64,000 nt of DNA from JAGPUQ01 sp036677085. GTDB lineage: Bacteria; Pseudomonadota; Gammaproteobacteria; Pseudomonadales; Porticoccaceae. Within the stretch, counting starts at the first letter, position 1. Every line of letters starts with the position of its first letter. The position numbers were made by a program, and so were the translations under genes. The notes under the pieces were generated by a model that did no database searches, had not been told where the DNA came from, and saw only the letters and a program-made list of their open reading frames with translations. The stretch lies in the NCBI GenBank assembly GCA_036677085.1, contig JAKFFI010000017.1, positions 62,001 to 126,000 on the forward strand, read 5' to 3'. Positions 24,837 through 31,827 of the stretch are shown here, piece by piece.

Positions 24837-25742
24837 AATCGGGTCGCCCTCAGCGAACAAGGATTGCTTCGCCGCCTGGCTGACCGCCATCACAGCGGGG
24901 TGGGTCAGCCGCCGCTCAATGGAGATTGCGTAGTAGCGCACCTCCACCTCGCGCGCGCAGCCGACGATCTGGGCGCCATACTGATCCAGCATTTCATCGG
25001 CCAGTATTGCCGGCGCCGGAAAGATGCCGGCACCGGCCTTGCCGAAGGCCTTCATCAGCGCGCTGTCGTCGAACTTGCCGATGATATGGGGCTGGATCTG
25101 ATGCTCGCTGAACCAGCGCGTCAGCGGAACCTGCATCGCTGCTTTATCGCCCGGGAGTAAAAACGGGGCGCCATCCAGGGAGTGCGGAAAATCCGTCCGA
25201 TAGCGTGTGGCCAGTTCCGGTACCGCGAACAAGGTGATGGCGCAGCCCCCCAGCGCGTGGTTGTAGCCTTTTACGCCCAGTTCGGAGGGCAGTGGCCGGT
25301 CGGCGATCACCAGGTCGAGCTTGTGGATGGCCAGTTCCGCGAACAGCCGCTCCAGTTTGTCCTCGTGACAGATGAGGCGCACAGGCTCGGCGAGCGTCAT
25401 CGCCGGCGCCAGCAGTCGGTAGGCGATGGATTTGGGCACAGCGTCGGCGACCCCGACCCGAAACAGCAGATCTGCACTGCCGGCACCGCTGCGCAGCGCT
25501 TGCTCAAGCTCGTTGCCGATCTGGAAGATCTCGTCGGCGTGGGAGAGCGCCAGGTTTCCCGCTACCGTCAGCTCGAGCCGCCGTCCGGCGCGCCGGAACA
25601 AATCGCTGCCCAGCGCGCGTTCGAGTTCGCCGAGCTGGCCGCTGATGGTCTGGGGGGTGAGGTGCAGCCGCTCGGCGGCGCGCGTGATGCTGCCGGCCTT
25701 GGCGACGTTCCAGAAATAGTAAAGCTGCTTGTAGTTGAGCAT
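24831..25742 (-). CDS. nhaR: LysR-family regulator, NhaR-like
   Basis: A 303-residue LysR-type regulator. The winged HTH is N-terminal with LNYKQLYYFWNVAKAGSI and ERLHLTPQTISGQLGELE, text that is characteristic of NhaR, the Na+-responsive activator of the nhaA antiporter gene. The effector domain follows (LPSELGVKGYNHALGG, FPAPAILADEML). The ATG at 25742 is preferred over a GTG two codons earlier. It is transcribed away from the operon that ends in the Na+-dependent bicarbonate transporter SbtA; no nhaA lies in the window. The last codons run into the integrase relic. Regulation of the divergent genes by sodium is inference. Confidence 0.85.
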   Translation of the reverse strand: MLNYKQLYYFWNVAKAGSITRAAERLHLTPQTISGQLGELERALGSDLFRRAGRRLELTVAGNLALSHADEIFQIGNELEQALRSGAGSADLLFRVGVADAVPKSIAYRLLAPAMTLAEPVRLICHEDKLERLFAELAIHKLDLVIADRPLPSELGVKGYNHALGGCAITLFAVPELATRYRTDFPHSLDGAPFLLPGDKAAMQVPLTRWFSEHQIQPHIIGKFDDSALMKAFGKAGAGIFPAPAILADEMLDQYGAQIVGCAREVEVRYYAISIERRLTHPAVMAVSQAAKQSLFAEGDPIR

Positions 25743-25866
25743 AAGCACTGCGGCTCGCGATCAGTCTGTGACGAACTAATCGCCAAGAATAATCTGATTT
25801 TCTTTGTGAAGAAGCAAGCTCAGAATGGGCTCGTCGACGTCCGGTTTGGCGACGAAGGAGAAGCGG

Positions 25867-26201
25867 ATGCAGGTCGAGATCCATGGCTTCGAGCTGACCT
25901 CGGGCCTACGCGTTCATGTGGAGCAGCGGTTGCAGTTTGTCCTGAGCCGGTTGAGGAGCGGGTGATGGGGGTCGCCGTACGCCGGTCGGATATCTGTGGT
26001 CCCAAGGGCAGCCTGGACCAGCACTGCCGCGTCCAGCTTCGCCTGCGCGGACTGCCCGATATCGTCGTCAAGGACACAGAGGGCGATTTGTATGTGGCGG
26101 AGGATCGTGCCGGACGAACGCTGGGGCGCAAACTGCAGCGGGCGCGTCGCATTGTCTTCGATAACCCTTCTGAGCGGAGTGACGATGAGCGGATTGGATA
26201 A
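25867..26201 (+). pseudogene. HPF/RaiA-like ribosome-associated protein gene with a -1 frameshift
   Basis: The ATG at 25867 opens MQVEIHGFELTSGLRVHVE and continues to VLSRL, then stops at 25963-25965. In the -1 frame the protein continues as EERVMGVAVRRSDICGPKG, DQHCRVQLRLRGLPDIVVK and DLYVAEDRAGRTLGRKL, ending at 26201. Joined, they make an approximately 110-residue sigma-54 modulation/HPF-type protein, a family that binds 30S or 70S ribosomes in stress. One base is missing at the codon before GAGGAG. There is no obvious slippery heptamer, so a disabling deletion or a sequencing error is more likely than programmed frameshifting. It overlaps the next gene start by 17 bases. Confidence 0.7.
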
Positions 26202-26805
26202 GTTTGGGGTCTTGGCGCAGGCCGCATCAAACCTGGGCAACCTGCGGGCGCGCACCTGGCTGATTCTGGCGGCGGTCGGCTTCGGCATCCTCGGTTTGCT
26301 GGCCTGGGGTGGCATCGCCATCCTGTCCTGGTTGTGGGGGCAGGCTCCCATCGCGACCGAGACCGGCAAGCGTCTGGCCGGCGGGGTTCTGACACAGGTC
26401 GAGCAAGTGGCGCCGGGGCTGAAAGAGCAGGCGGGGCAGTGGCTGCCGGGGGTGACAGAGCAGGTGGACCGGTGGCTGCCGGGGCTTGCTGCGGACCTGC
26501 CTGCCAGCGACGTCAGCGGCACCGACGTCGGTCCTGCGCCACGCTATCCGGGCTTGGTGCGGAGTTATTTTGCGCGCGACAACCAGGTCGTCGAGGTCCG
26601 CTACGCGGGGCGAGCGGACTTCGCTGCGGTGCTGGCGCACTACGTCCAGGGCTTCACCGCCGCCGGCTACGTTCAGGAGGTGATGTCGGCTTCGCGCGAG
26701 GGCGAGCTGCACCGCTTCCGGCACGGCCAGGAATCCATTGACCTGTCGCTGATGCGCCGTCCCGGTGGGCAGGTAGAGGTTCACATGAAGCGGTTGCCAC
26801 AGTAA
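26185..26805 (+). CDS. Single-span membrane protein of unknown function
   Basis: A 206-residue protein with one strong membrane segment at about residues 26-48 (TWLILAAVGFGILGLLAWGG). Next comes an amphipathic region in which WLPGxxEQVDRWLPGL-type units repeat, and the C-terminal half is a soluble alpha/beta domain (APRYPGLVRSYFARD to the end) that probably faces the periplasm. No known family was recognised. The start overlaps the HPF-like gene, and htpX follows 28 bases downstream with a GGAGT ribosome site, so these genes appear to be one operon. The linkage to HtpX suggests a membrane stress or quality-control role, which is inference only. Confidence 0.7.
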   Translation: MSGLDKFGVLAQAASNLGNLRARTWLILAAVGFGILGLLAWGGIAILSWLWGQAPIATETGKRLAGGVLTQVEQVAPGLKEQAGQWLPGVTEQVDRWLPGLAADLPASDVSGTDVGPAPRYPGLVRSYFARDNQVVEVRYAGRADFAAVLAHYVQGFTAAGYVQEVMSASREGELHRFRHGQESIDLSLMRRPGGQVEVHMKRLPQ

Positions 26806-26833
26806 CTACTGAAATTACTACAAGGAGTCACGC

Positions 26834-27712
26834 ATGAAACGCATCGTTCTTTTTCTCGCCACCAACCTCGCTATCGTGCTGGTGCTCTCGATCAGCATGC
26901 GCCTGCTCGGAGTGGAGCCCTACCTGAACGCACAGGGGCTGAATCTCAGCTCGCTGCTGGTTTTTGCCGCCGTCATGGGCTTTGGCGGCGCCTTCATTTC
27001 GCTGGCCATTTCCAAATGGATGGCCAAGAAATCGGTGGGCGCCCAGGTCATCACCGCGCCGCGCACGCCCACCGAACAGTGGCTGGTGCAGACCGTGGCG
27101 CGCCAGGCAGAGGCCGCCGGCATAAAGATGCCCGAGGTGGCCATCTGGGAGTCGCCCGACGTCAACGCCTTCGCCACCGGCATGAGCAAGAACAGCGCGT
27201 TGATTGCCGTCTCTACCGGCTTGCTGCAACAGATGACACGGGAAGAGGCCGAGGCGGTGCTGGGTCACGAGATGGCCCACGTCGCCAACGGCGACATGGT
27301 CACGCTGGCGCTGATCCAGGGCGTGGTGAACACCTTTGTGCTGTTCCTGTCGCGGGTCATCGGTCACACGGTGGACCGGGTGATCTTCCGGACCGAAGAG
27401 GGTCACGGCCCGGCATTCTGGGTCACGGTGATCATTGCCGACCTCGTGCTGGGCATCCTCGCGTCCATCATCGTCATGTGGTTCTCGCGTCAGCGGGAGT
27501 TTCGTGCCGATACCGGCGGCGCGCGGCTGGCCGGGCGCGGCGCCATGATTGCGGCGCTGGAGCGTCTGGCGAGCCTGCATCCGCAACCGCTGCCCGACAA
27601 AATGGCCGCCTTCGGTATCGCCGGCGGCGGCGCGGGCGGCATCAAGCGCCTGTTCATGACCCATCCTCCGCTCGCCGACCGCATCGCCGCGTTGCGGGGT
27701 GCCGGGGTGTGA
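26834..27712 (+). CDS. htpX: Membrane metalloprotease HtpX
   Basis: A 292-residue M48B protease. Two N-terminal membrane helices (IVLFLATNLAIVLVLSIS and SSLLVFAAVMGFGGAFISLA) precede the catalytic HEMAH in EAVLGHEMAHVANGDMV near residue 143. Two more helices follow, and the third zinc-ligand Glu lies in the REFRADTGGARLAG segment. HtpX degrades misfolded inner-membrane proteins together with FtsH. The length and motifs are those of the E. coli enzyme. It lies in a run of same-strand genes that ends with sbtB. Confidence 0.95.
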   Translation: MKRIVLFLATNLAIVLVLSISMRLLGVEPYLNAQGLNLSSLLVFAAVMGFGGAFISLAISKWMAKKSVGAQVITAPRTPTEQWLVQTVARQAEAAGIKMPEVAIWESPDVNAFATGMSKNSALIAVSTGLLQQMTREEAEAVLGHEMAHVANGDMVTLALIQGVVNTFVLFLSRVIGHTVDRVIFRTEEGHGPAFWVTVIIADLVLGILASIIVMWFSRQREFRADTGGARLAGRGAMIAALERLASLHPQPLPDKMAAFGIAGGGAGGIKRLFMTHPPLADRIAALRGAGV

Positions 27713-27729
27713 GGGCGCACGTCGCTGTG

Positions 27730-27765
27730 ACTGCAACATCGGCTGCAACATCGCCTGCAACATCC
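27730..27765. repeat. Three 12-bp tandem repeats between htpX and the zinc-ribbon gene
   Basis: Three head-to-tail 12-base units (actgcaacatcg, gctgcaacatcg, cctgcaacatcc) fill the short gap before the AAAGGAGA ribosome site of the next gene. Function unknown; the pattern resembles the other junction repeats in the window. Confidence 0.6.
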
Positions 27766-27782
27766 ATCAAAGGAGACAAGTA

Positions 27783-28037
27783 ATGAAATGCCCAACCTGC
27801 AAGGAGACCCGTCTGGTGATGACCGACCGGCAAGGCATCGAGATCGACTATTGCCCGGAATGCCGGGGCGTGTGGCTGGACCGCGGTGAGCTGGACAAGC
27901 TGATCGAGCGCGCGGAACGCCCGCGCAGCGACACCGCCGGGCGAGGACGCGAACCCGTGCGTCAAGAACGTCCCTACCGCGACGACGAATACCGGCACAA
28001 GCCGCGCAAGTCCTTCCTGAGCGAGCTGTTCGACTGA
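27783..28037 (+). CDS. TFIIB-type zinc-ribbon protein
   Basis: An 84-residue protein with a single zinc ribbon: CPTC at residues 3-6 and CPEC in IDYCPECRGVWLDRGELDKL near residues 24-27. This matches the zf-TFIIB (DUF) family of small bacterial proteins. The C-terminal half is basic and disordered, ending KSFLSELFD. The start is supported by an AGGAGA site five bases upstream. Such proteins often sit beside HtpX-like or membrane stress genes, and their biochemical role is unknown. Confidence 0.85.
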   Translation: MKCPTCKETRLVMTDRQGIEIDYCPECRGVWLDRGELDKLIERAERPRSDTAGRGREPVRQERPYRDDEYRHKPRKSFLSELFD

Positions 28038-28087
28038 GAGGAAAAATCCTTCTGGGACAGGAGATCGAGAAGGCCTATTCACGCAAG

Positions 28088-28402
28088 ATGTTCGTCGCCA
28101 AGTTGCGCCGGCTGGCCGAGCTGGCACGGGCATTCAAGCGTGAGTTCGCGGTGTATCGCTGCGCGCTCGCCCATCCGGATACGCCCTGGGTCGCCAAGGC
28201 GCTGCTTGGACTGGCCGTCGGCTACGTGCTGCTGCCGTTCGAACTGATTCCGGACTTTCTGCCGGTCATCGGCCAGCTGGACGATCTGGTCATCGTGCCG
28301 GGCTTGGTCTGGCTGGCACTGCGCCTGATCCCGCCCGCCGTCATGGCCGAGTGCCGGGCGCGCAATCCCCGTTTTGAACAACCCGCGGACACTTCGAAAT
28401 GA
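28088..28402 (+). CDS. YkvA family membrane protein (DUF1232)
   Basis: A 104-residue protein with the DUF1232 core: a membrane segment VAKALLGLAVGYVLLPFELI followed by the signature PDFLPVIGQLDDLVIVPGLVWLA-type text with its conserved Pro-Asp and Asp-Asp. A basic N-terminal helix precedes it. The function of the family is not known. The stop overlaps the TerC start by four bases (ATGA), so they are coupled. Confidence 0.88.
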   Translation: MFVAKLRRLAELARAFKREFAVYRCALAHPDTPWVAKALLGLAVGYVLLPFELIPDFLPVIGQLDDLVIVPGLVWLALRLIPPAVMAECRARNPRFEQPADTSK

Positions 28403-29382
28403 ACAACACGATCTCCATCGGCGAACCCTGGATGTGGGGCGTCTTCGTCGCCTTCGTGCTGGTCATGCTGGCGCTGGACCTGTTCGTGTTCGGCGGTCGC
28501 AAGGCGCACAAGGTGGGGGTCAAGGAGGCGGCGGCGTGGTCGGCAGTCTGGATAAGCCTTGCACTGCTTTTCAATGCTGGCCTGTGGTGGTACCTCAGCG
28601 GCAGCGTCGGGCCGGAGATTGCCGACCAGAAGGCACTGGAATTTCTCACCGGCTATCTGATCGAGAAATCGCTGTCGGTAGACAACGTATTCGTCTTCCT
28701 GCTGATCTTCTCGTCCTTCCATGTCGCCGCCGAATACCAGCGGCGGGTGCTGATCTACGGCGTGCTCGGCGCCATAGTCATGCGTGCCATCATGATCCTG
28801 GCTGGCGCATGGGTGGTGCGCGAGTTCAACTGGGTGTTGTACATCTTCGGCGCCTTCCTGGTGGTCACCGGCATGCGCATGCTGGTGATGGCGGAGAAGA
28901 AACCCGACCTGGAGAAAAACCCGGTGCTGAAATTCGCGCGCCGGCATCTGCGCATTTCCGAGGGCTATCAGGGCGAGAAATTCACCGTGATGAAGGACGG
29001 CGTGCGCTACTTCACGCCGCTGTTCCTGGTGCTGATCATGATCGAGATCTCCGATCTGGTGTTCGCGGTGGATTCCATCCCCGCGATCTTCGCCATTACC
29101 ACCGATCCGTTCATCGTGTTCACCTCCAACATCTTCGCTATCCTGGGGCTGCGCGCGCTGTACTTTTTGATGGCCGACGTGGCCGACCGATTCCACCTGC
29201 TGAAATATGGCTTGGCCATGGTGCTCACTTTCATTGGCGCCAAGATGCTGATCACGCCCTGGTACCACGTGCCGGTGGCCGCTTCACTGGCCATCGTCGC
29301 CGTGCTGATCGGGGCCAGCGTGATCGCGAGTTTGATCGCCACGCGTGGCTCATCCGATCGCACACCGCCGACAGGCGAATGA
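28399..29382 (+). CDS. TerC/Alx family membrane protein
   Basis: A 327-residue membrane protein with eight or nine hydrophobic helices. The conserved acidic motifs are SLSVDNVFVFLLI in the second segment and EISDLVFAVDSIPAI in the later one, the two Asp-rich helices typical of TerC and the manganese-linked Alx proteins. Members are implicated in metal (Mn2+) export that helps metalation of secreted enzymes, or in tellurite resistance. The start overlaps the YkvA gene. No other tellurite genes are present, so the tellurite role is not supported by context. Confidence 0.92.
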   Translation: MNNTISIGEPWMWGVFVAFVLVMLALDLFVFGGRKAHKVGVKEAAAWSAVWISLALLFNAGLWWYLSGSVGPEIADQKALEFLTGYLIEKSLSVDNVFVFLLIFSSFHVAAEYQRRVLIYGVLGAIVMRAIMILAGAWVVREFNWVLYIFGAFLVVTGMRMLVMAEKKPDLEKNPVLKFARRHLRISEGYQGEKFTVMKDGVRYFTPLFLVLIMIEISDLVFAVDSIPAIFAITTDPFIVFTSNIFAILGLRALYFLMADVADRFHLLKYGLAMVLTFIGAKMLITPWYHVPVAASLAIVAVLIGASVIASLIATRGSSDRTPPTGE

Positions 29383-29396
29383 TTGGAGATCCGAGC

Positions 29397-29480
29397 ATGA
29401 ACACCGAGCCGCAGCGGGCCATCGACGCGATGCGCCCAACTGACGCGGCCGGCGCCGGAAACCGGAGCGGCGCCGCATGA
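29397..29480 (+). CDS. Possible 27-residue leader peptide coupled to sbtA
   Basis: A short open frame starts with ATG at 29397, five bases after a GGAGAT ribosome site, and its TGA overlaps the sbtA ATG (ATGA). The peptide begins MNTEPQRAIDAM and is Ala/Gly-rich with no recognised domain. The good ribosome site and coupling make translation plausible; sbtA itself has no strong site of its own. It may only serve to deliver ribosomes to sbtA, or be a decayed gene end. Confidence 0.35.
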   Translation: MNTEPQRAIDAMRPTDAAGAGNRSGAA

Positions 29481-30418
29481 TCGACGTCGTCGTCCTGTTT
29501 TTCCTGTTTGGCCTGGCGGCCGGGCTGCTCCGTTCGGAGCTCAAGCTGCCTTCGGGCTCCTATGAATTCCTGTCGGTATTCCTGTTGTTGGCCATAGGCC
29601 TGAAGGGGGGAGAAGGTCTGGCGCAACAGCCGCTCGGCCCGCTGGTGCCGCAATTGGGTGCGGTGATCCTGCTGGGGGTGGCGCAGACGCTGATCGCCTT
29701 CGCCATCCTGCGCGGCATGGGGCGCCTCGGACCGGCAGATGCCGCGGCCACGGCGGCCCACTACGGCTCGGTGAGCGTCGCCACCTTCGCGGTGGGCATC
29801 AACTGGCTGATGTCCCGGAGCATCGCATTCGAACCCCAAATGGCGATCTTTCTGGCCGTCATGGAGGTGCCGGCCATCATGGTCGGCATCGTGCTCGCGC
29901 GCGGCGTGGGCAGGCAAACCGACTGGCGCCTGCTGGCGCACGAGACCTTTCTGGGCAAGGGCGTGATCCTGCTGCTGGGCGGCATGGCCATCGGCTGGGC
30001 GGCCGGCCCCGAGGGGCTCGCGCCCATCAAAGGGCTGTTCTTCGATCTGTTCAAGGGCGTGCTGGCCCTGTTCCTGCTGGAGATGGGGCTGATCGTCAGC
30101 CGGCAAGCGGGCGAGTTGCGACGCCGGGGCGTGTTCATGGTCGCCTTCGGCATGTTCATGCCGCTGCTGTCGGCGCTGCTGGGGCTGGGTTGCGGCATGG
30201 CCCTGGGTCTGTCGGTCGGCGGCCTGACGCTGCTCGCCACGTTGGCGGCGAGCGCCTCCTATATTGCGGTGCCGGCGGCCATGCGTCTGGCAGTGCCGGA
30301 AGCCAACCCGGCCCTGTCGCTCGGTGCCGTGCTGGGTGTGACCTTTCCCTTTAACATTCTGGCCGGCATCCCGCTTTACCATTGGCTGGCCCTGCAACTC
30401 ACGGGAGCGAGCCCATGA
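29477..30418 (+). CDS. sbtA: Sodium-dependent bicarbonate transporter SbtA
   Basis: A 313-residue membrane protein with about ten helices in two inverted halves. It reads as SbtA from the conserved ELKLPSGSYEFLSVFLLLAI, AHYGSVSVATF and ASASYIAVPAAMR segments, the latter two forming the substrate and Na+ site. It would import HCO3- driven by the Na+ gradient, feeding carbon fixation or carboxylases such as pyruvate carboxylase. It is translated in coupled fashion with the SbtB-like gene. No RuBisCO or carboxysome gene is in the window, so autotrophy is suggested but not shown. Confidence 0.92.
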   Translation: MIDVVVLFFLFGLAAGLLRSELKLPSGSYEFLSVFLLLAIGLKGGEGLAQQPLGPLVPQLGAVILLGVAQTLIAFAILRGMGRLGPADAAATAAHYGSVSVATFAVGINWLMSRSIAFEPQMAIFLAVMEVPAIMVGIVLARGVGRQTDWRLLAHETFLGKGVILLLGGMAIGWAAGPEGLAPIKGLFFDLFKGVLALFLLEMGLIVSRQAGELRRRGVFMVAFGMFMPLLSALLGLGCGMALGLSVGGLTLLATLAASASYIAVPAAMRLAVPEANPALSLGAVLGVTFPFNILAGIPLYHWLALQLTGASP

Positions 30419-30723
30419 CCCTGTCGACAGAAAAACGAACCCTGCTCACCGTGATCACCGAAGCCGCCATCGAGCAAACCCTGCTGCGCGACCTGGATCG
30501 GCTGGGCGTGCGCGGCTACACCGTTACCGACGCCCGCGGCCGGGGCGGCCGCGGCGTGCGCGACGCGGCGTGGGAGGAAGCCGCCAACATCCGCATCGAA
30601 GTGATCTGCCCGCGCACCCAGGCGGAGTCCGTACTCAGCCACTTCCAGGCCCGCTATTACGCCGACTATGCGATGGTGGCCTTTCTGCAGGACATCGAGA
30701 TTCTCCGCCCCGAGAAGTTCTGA
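30415..30723 (+). CDS. sbtB: SbtB-like PII-family regulator
   Basis: A 102-residue ferredoxin-like PII-superfamily protein. It has the babbab pattern, starting RTLLTVITEAAIEQTLLRD and YTVTDARGRGGRGVRD, where the last segment corresponds to the nucleotide-binding T-loop base, and EVICPRTQAESVLSHFQ as the second half. SbtB binds cAMP/AMP/ATP and plugs SbtA when inorganic carbon is ample. The ATG overlaps the sbtA stop. The classic GlnB uridylylation Tyr in the T-loop is absent, as expected for SbtB. Confidence 0.88.
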   Translation: MTLSTEKRTLLTVITEAAIEQTLLRDLDRLGVRGYTVTDARGRGGRGVRDAAWEEAANIRIEVICPRTQAESVLSHFQARYYADYAMVAFLQDIEILRPEKF

Positions 30724-30787
30724 TCCTGGCGCCTATGTGCCCAGGGCCGATCGGCCCGACTCACTCTGGGTGATGGAACCCTTGGAA

Positions 30788-30899
30788 TATCTTCCTCCGG
30801 CAGAAGCTGAGGCAAACTAAATATAGACAGCTCGCCAGTCGGTCCAAGATAGCGGCATGACTTGAACCAAACAGCGTCCTCGAAACCCGGGGCGGTTCA
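30788..30899. repeat. Dispersed repeat, copy 1 (probable IS end fragment)
   Basis: A 112-base stretch matches 37562-37672 in the same orientation. The near-perfect blocks are ctccggcagaagctgagg plus caaacta, ccaaacagc and cccggggcggttca; the middle is diverged, about 70% overall. On the minus strand it begins TGAACCGCCCCGGG, which resembles the terminal sequence of an insertion sequence. No transposase gene accompanies it. The remainder of the gap 30724-31130 holds no gene I can support. Confidence 0.6.
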
Positions 30900-31130
30900 G
30901 ACCTCACAACCCACATGTCAAAGCACAGAAGCAGCGCGCCCACCCCCGGACTTGGGCTCCGCGCCGCTCTACACAAGGGAAATCGGCCTTGAAGATCAGG
31001 GAGCCGAGCCAAACAGCCAGACTTCCTCGTCGTCCGCCAGGCAATGGTTGCGGCGGTTGATGGCGCTGGTGTCAGTCACCATGGCGGGTTGCGGGCGGAA
31101 GGCTTGGCAGACGTGGGGTCTGGATGGTAA

Positions 31131-31171
31131 TTGATCTGGATCAATCGGCGGTGCCGACGGGCGATTACCAT
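31131..31171 (+). promoter_or_regulatory. FNR/Anr box and -10 of the yip1-ccoNOQP promoter
   Basis: TTGATCTGGATCAA at 31131-31144 is a perfect FNR/Anr palindrome. A -10-like TACCAT lies at 31166-31171. If transcription starts near 31179, the box is centred at about -41.5, the standard class II activation position. It lies 66 bases upstream of the first gene. FNR control of cbb3 oxidase genes is well established in proteobacteria. Confidence 0.88.
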
Positions 31172-31209
31172 CCGTGGCGCCGAGGCAGTTCAGAATGGGC
31201 AGCGGGAAC

Positions 31210-31812
31210 ATGGAACGCGGACCTCTGTTTACCCTGCTCTTCGATCCGGCAAGGATCTTTCGCGAATTGGCCGGCGCGGAGCGCCCGCGCATCCGCGCGA
31301 TCCAGCGCTACCTACCCCCATTGCTGCTGATCCCACCCGCCTGCGCGGCGCTGGGCGGCATCGTCTTCGGCTGGCGTCTGGGCGCCCCGGAACCGCTCTA
31401 TCTGGATACCGCCCAGGCGGTGACCGTGAGTCTGCTGTATCTGATCGCACTCTGTTTCGGCTTTTTCTCCACCGTGGCGCTGGCGCGCTGGATGGGGGTG
31501 ACCTATGGCGCCGAGGGCTCCTATCGGGTCTATGTGGCGCTGTTCACCGTGGTCTGCGCGCCGCTCGCCGTCGCCAGCCTGGCACACCTGTTTCCCCATG
31601 TGTTTTTCAATGTGCTGGTGATGATTCCGGCCGTTATCTGGAGCATGGCGCTGCTCTACCGCGGCCTGCCGGTGGTGCTCCACATCCCGCCGGAGCGGGG
31701 CATGCTGATGTCCTCCGCGCTGGTGGGCTGGCTGCTGGTTGCGGCGGTGAGCCTGCTCGGGATCAGCGCCGGGCTGTGGACCGCCGGCCTGGGGCCGGCG
31801 ATCAGGATCTGA
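31210..31812 (+). CDS. Yip1/DUF1282-type membrane protein, first gene of the cbb3 operon
   Basis: A 200-residue integral membrane protein with about five helices, opening MERGPLFTLLFDPARIFREL, the soluble prefix typical of the Yip1/YIP family in bacteria. Helices lie around LPPLLLIPPACAALGGIVF, TVSLLYLIALCFGFFSTVA and VFFNVLVMIPAVIWSMALL. Its role is unknown. It is first behind the FNR box and only 15 bases before ccoN, so it is made with cbb3 oxidase and may help in its assembly; that is inference. The usual assembly genes ccoG, ccoI, ccoS and ccoH are not in the window. Confidence 0.82.
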   Translation: MERGPLFTLLFDPARIFRELAGAERPRIRAIQRYLPPLLLIPPACAALGGIVFGWRLGAPEPLYLDTAQAVTVSLLYLIALCFGFFSTVALARWMGVTYGAEGSYRVYVALFTVVCAPLAVASLAHLFPHVFFNVLVMIPAVIWSMALLYRGLPVVLHIPPERGMLMSSALVGWLLVAAVSLLGISAGLWTAGLGPAIRI

Positions 31813-31827
31813 GGGAGCCGCAGGCGG

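Noticed and set aside
25182..25866. Plus-strand open frame running through nhaR into the HPF-like gene
   Set aside because: The first part is antisense to nhaR; only the segment after 25953 has HPF-like sequence, so the apparent long gene is an artefact of the frameshift.
28399..29382. Tellurite resistance determinant
   Set aside because: Only a TerC/Alx-type gene is present, with no terZABDE partners; metal homeostasis is the more likely role.
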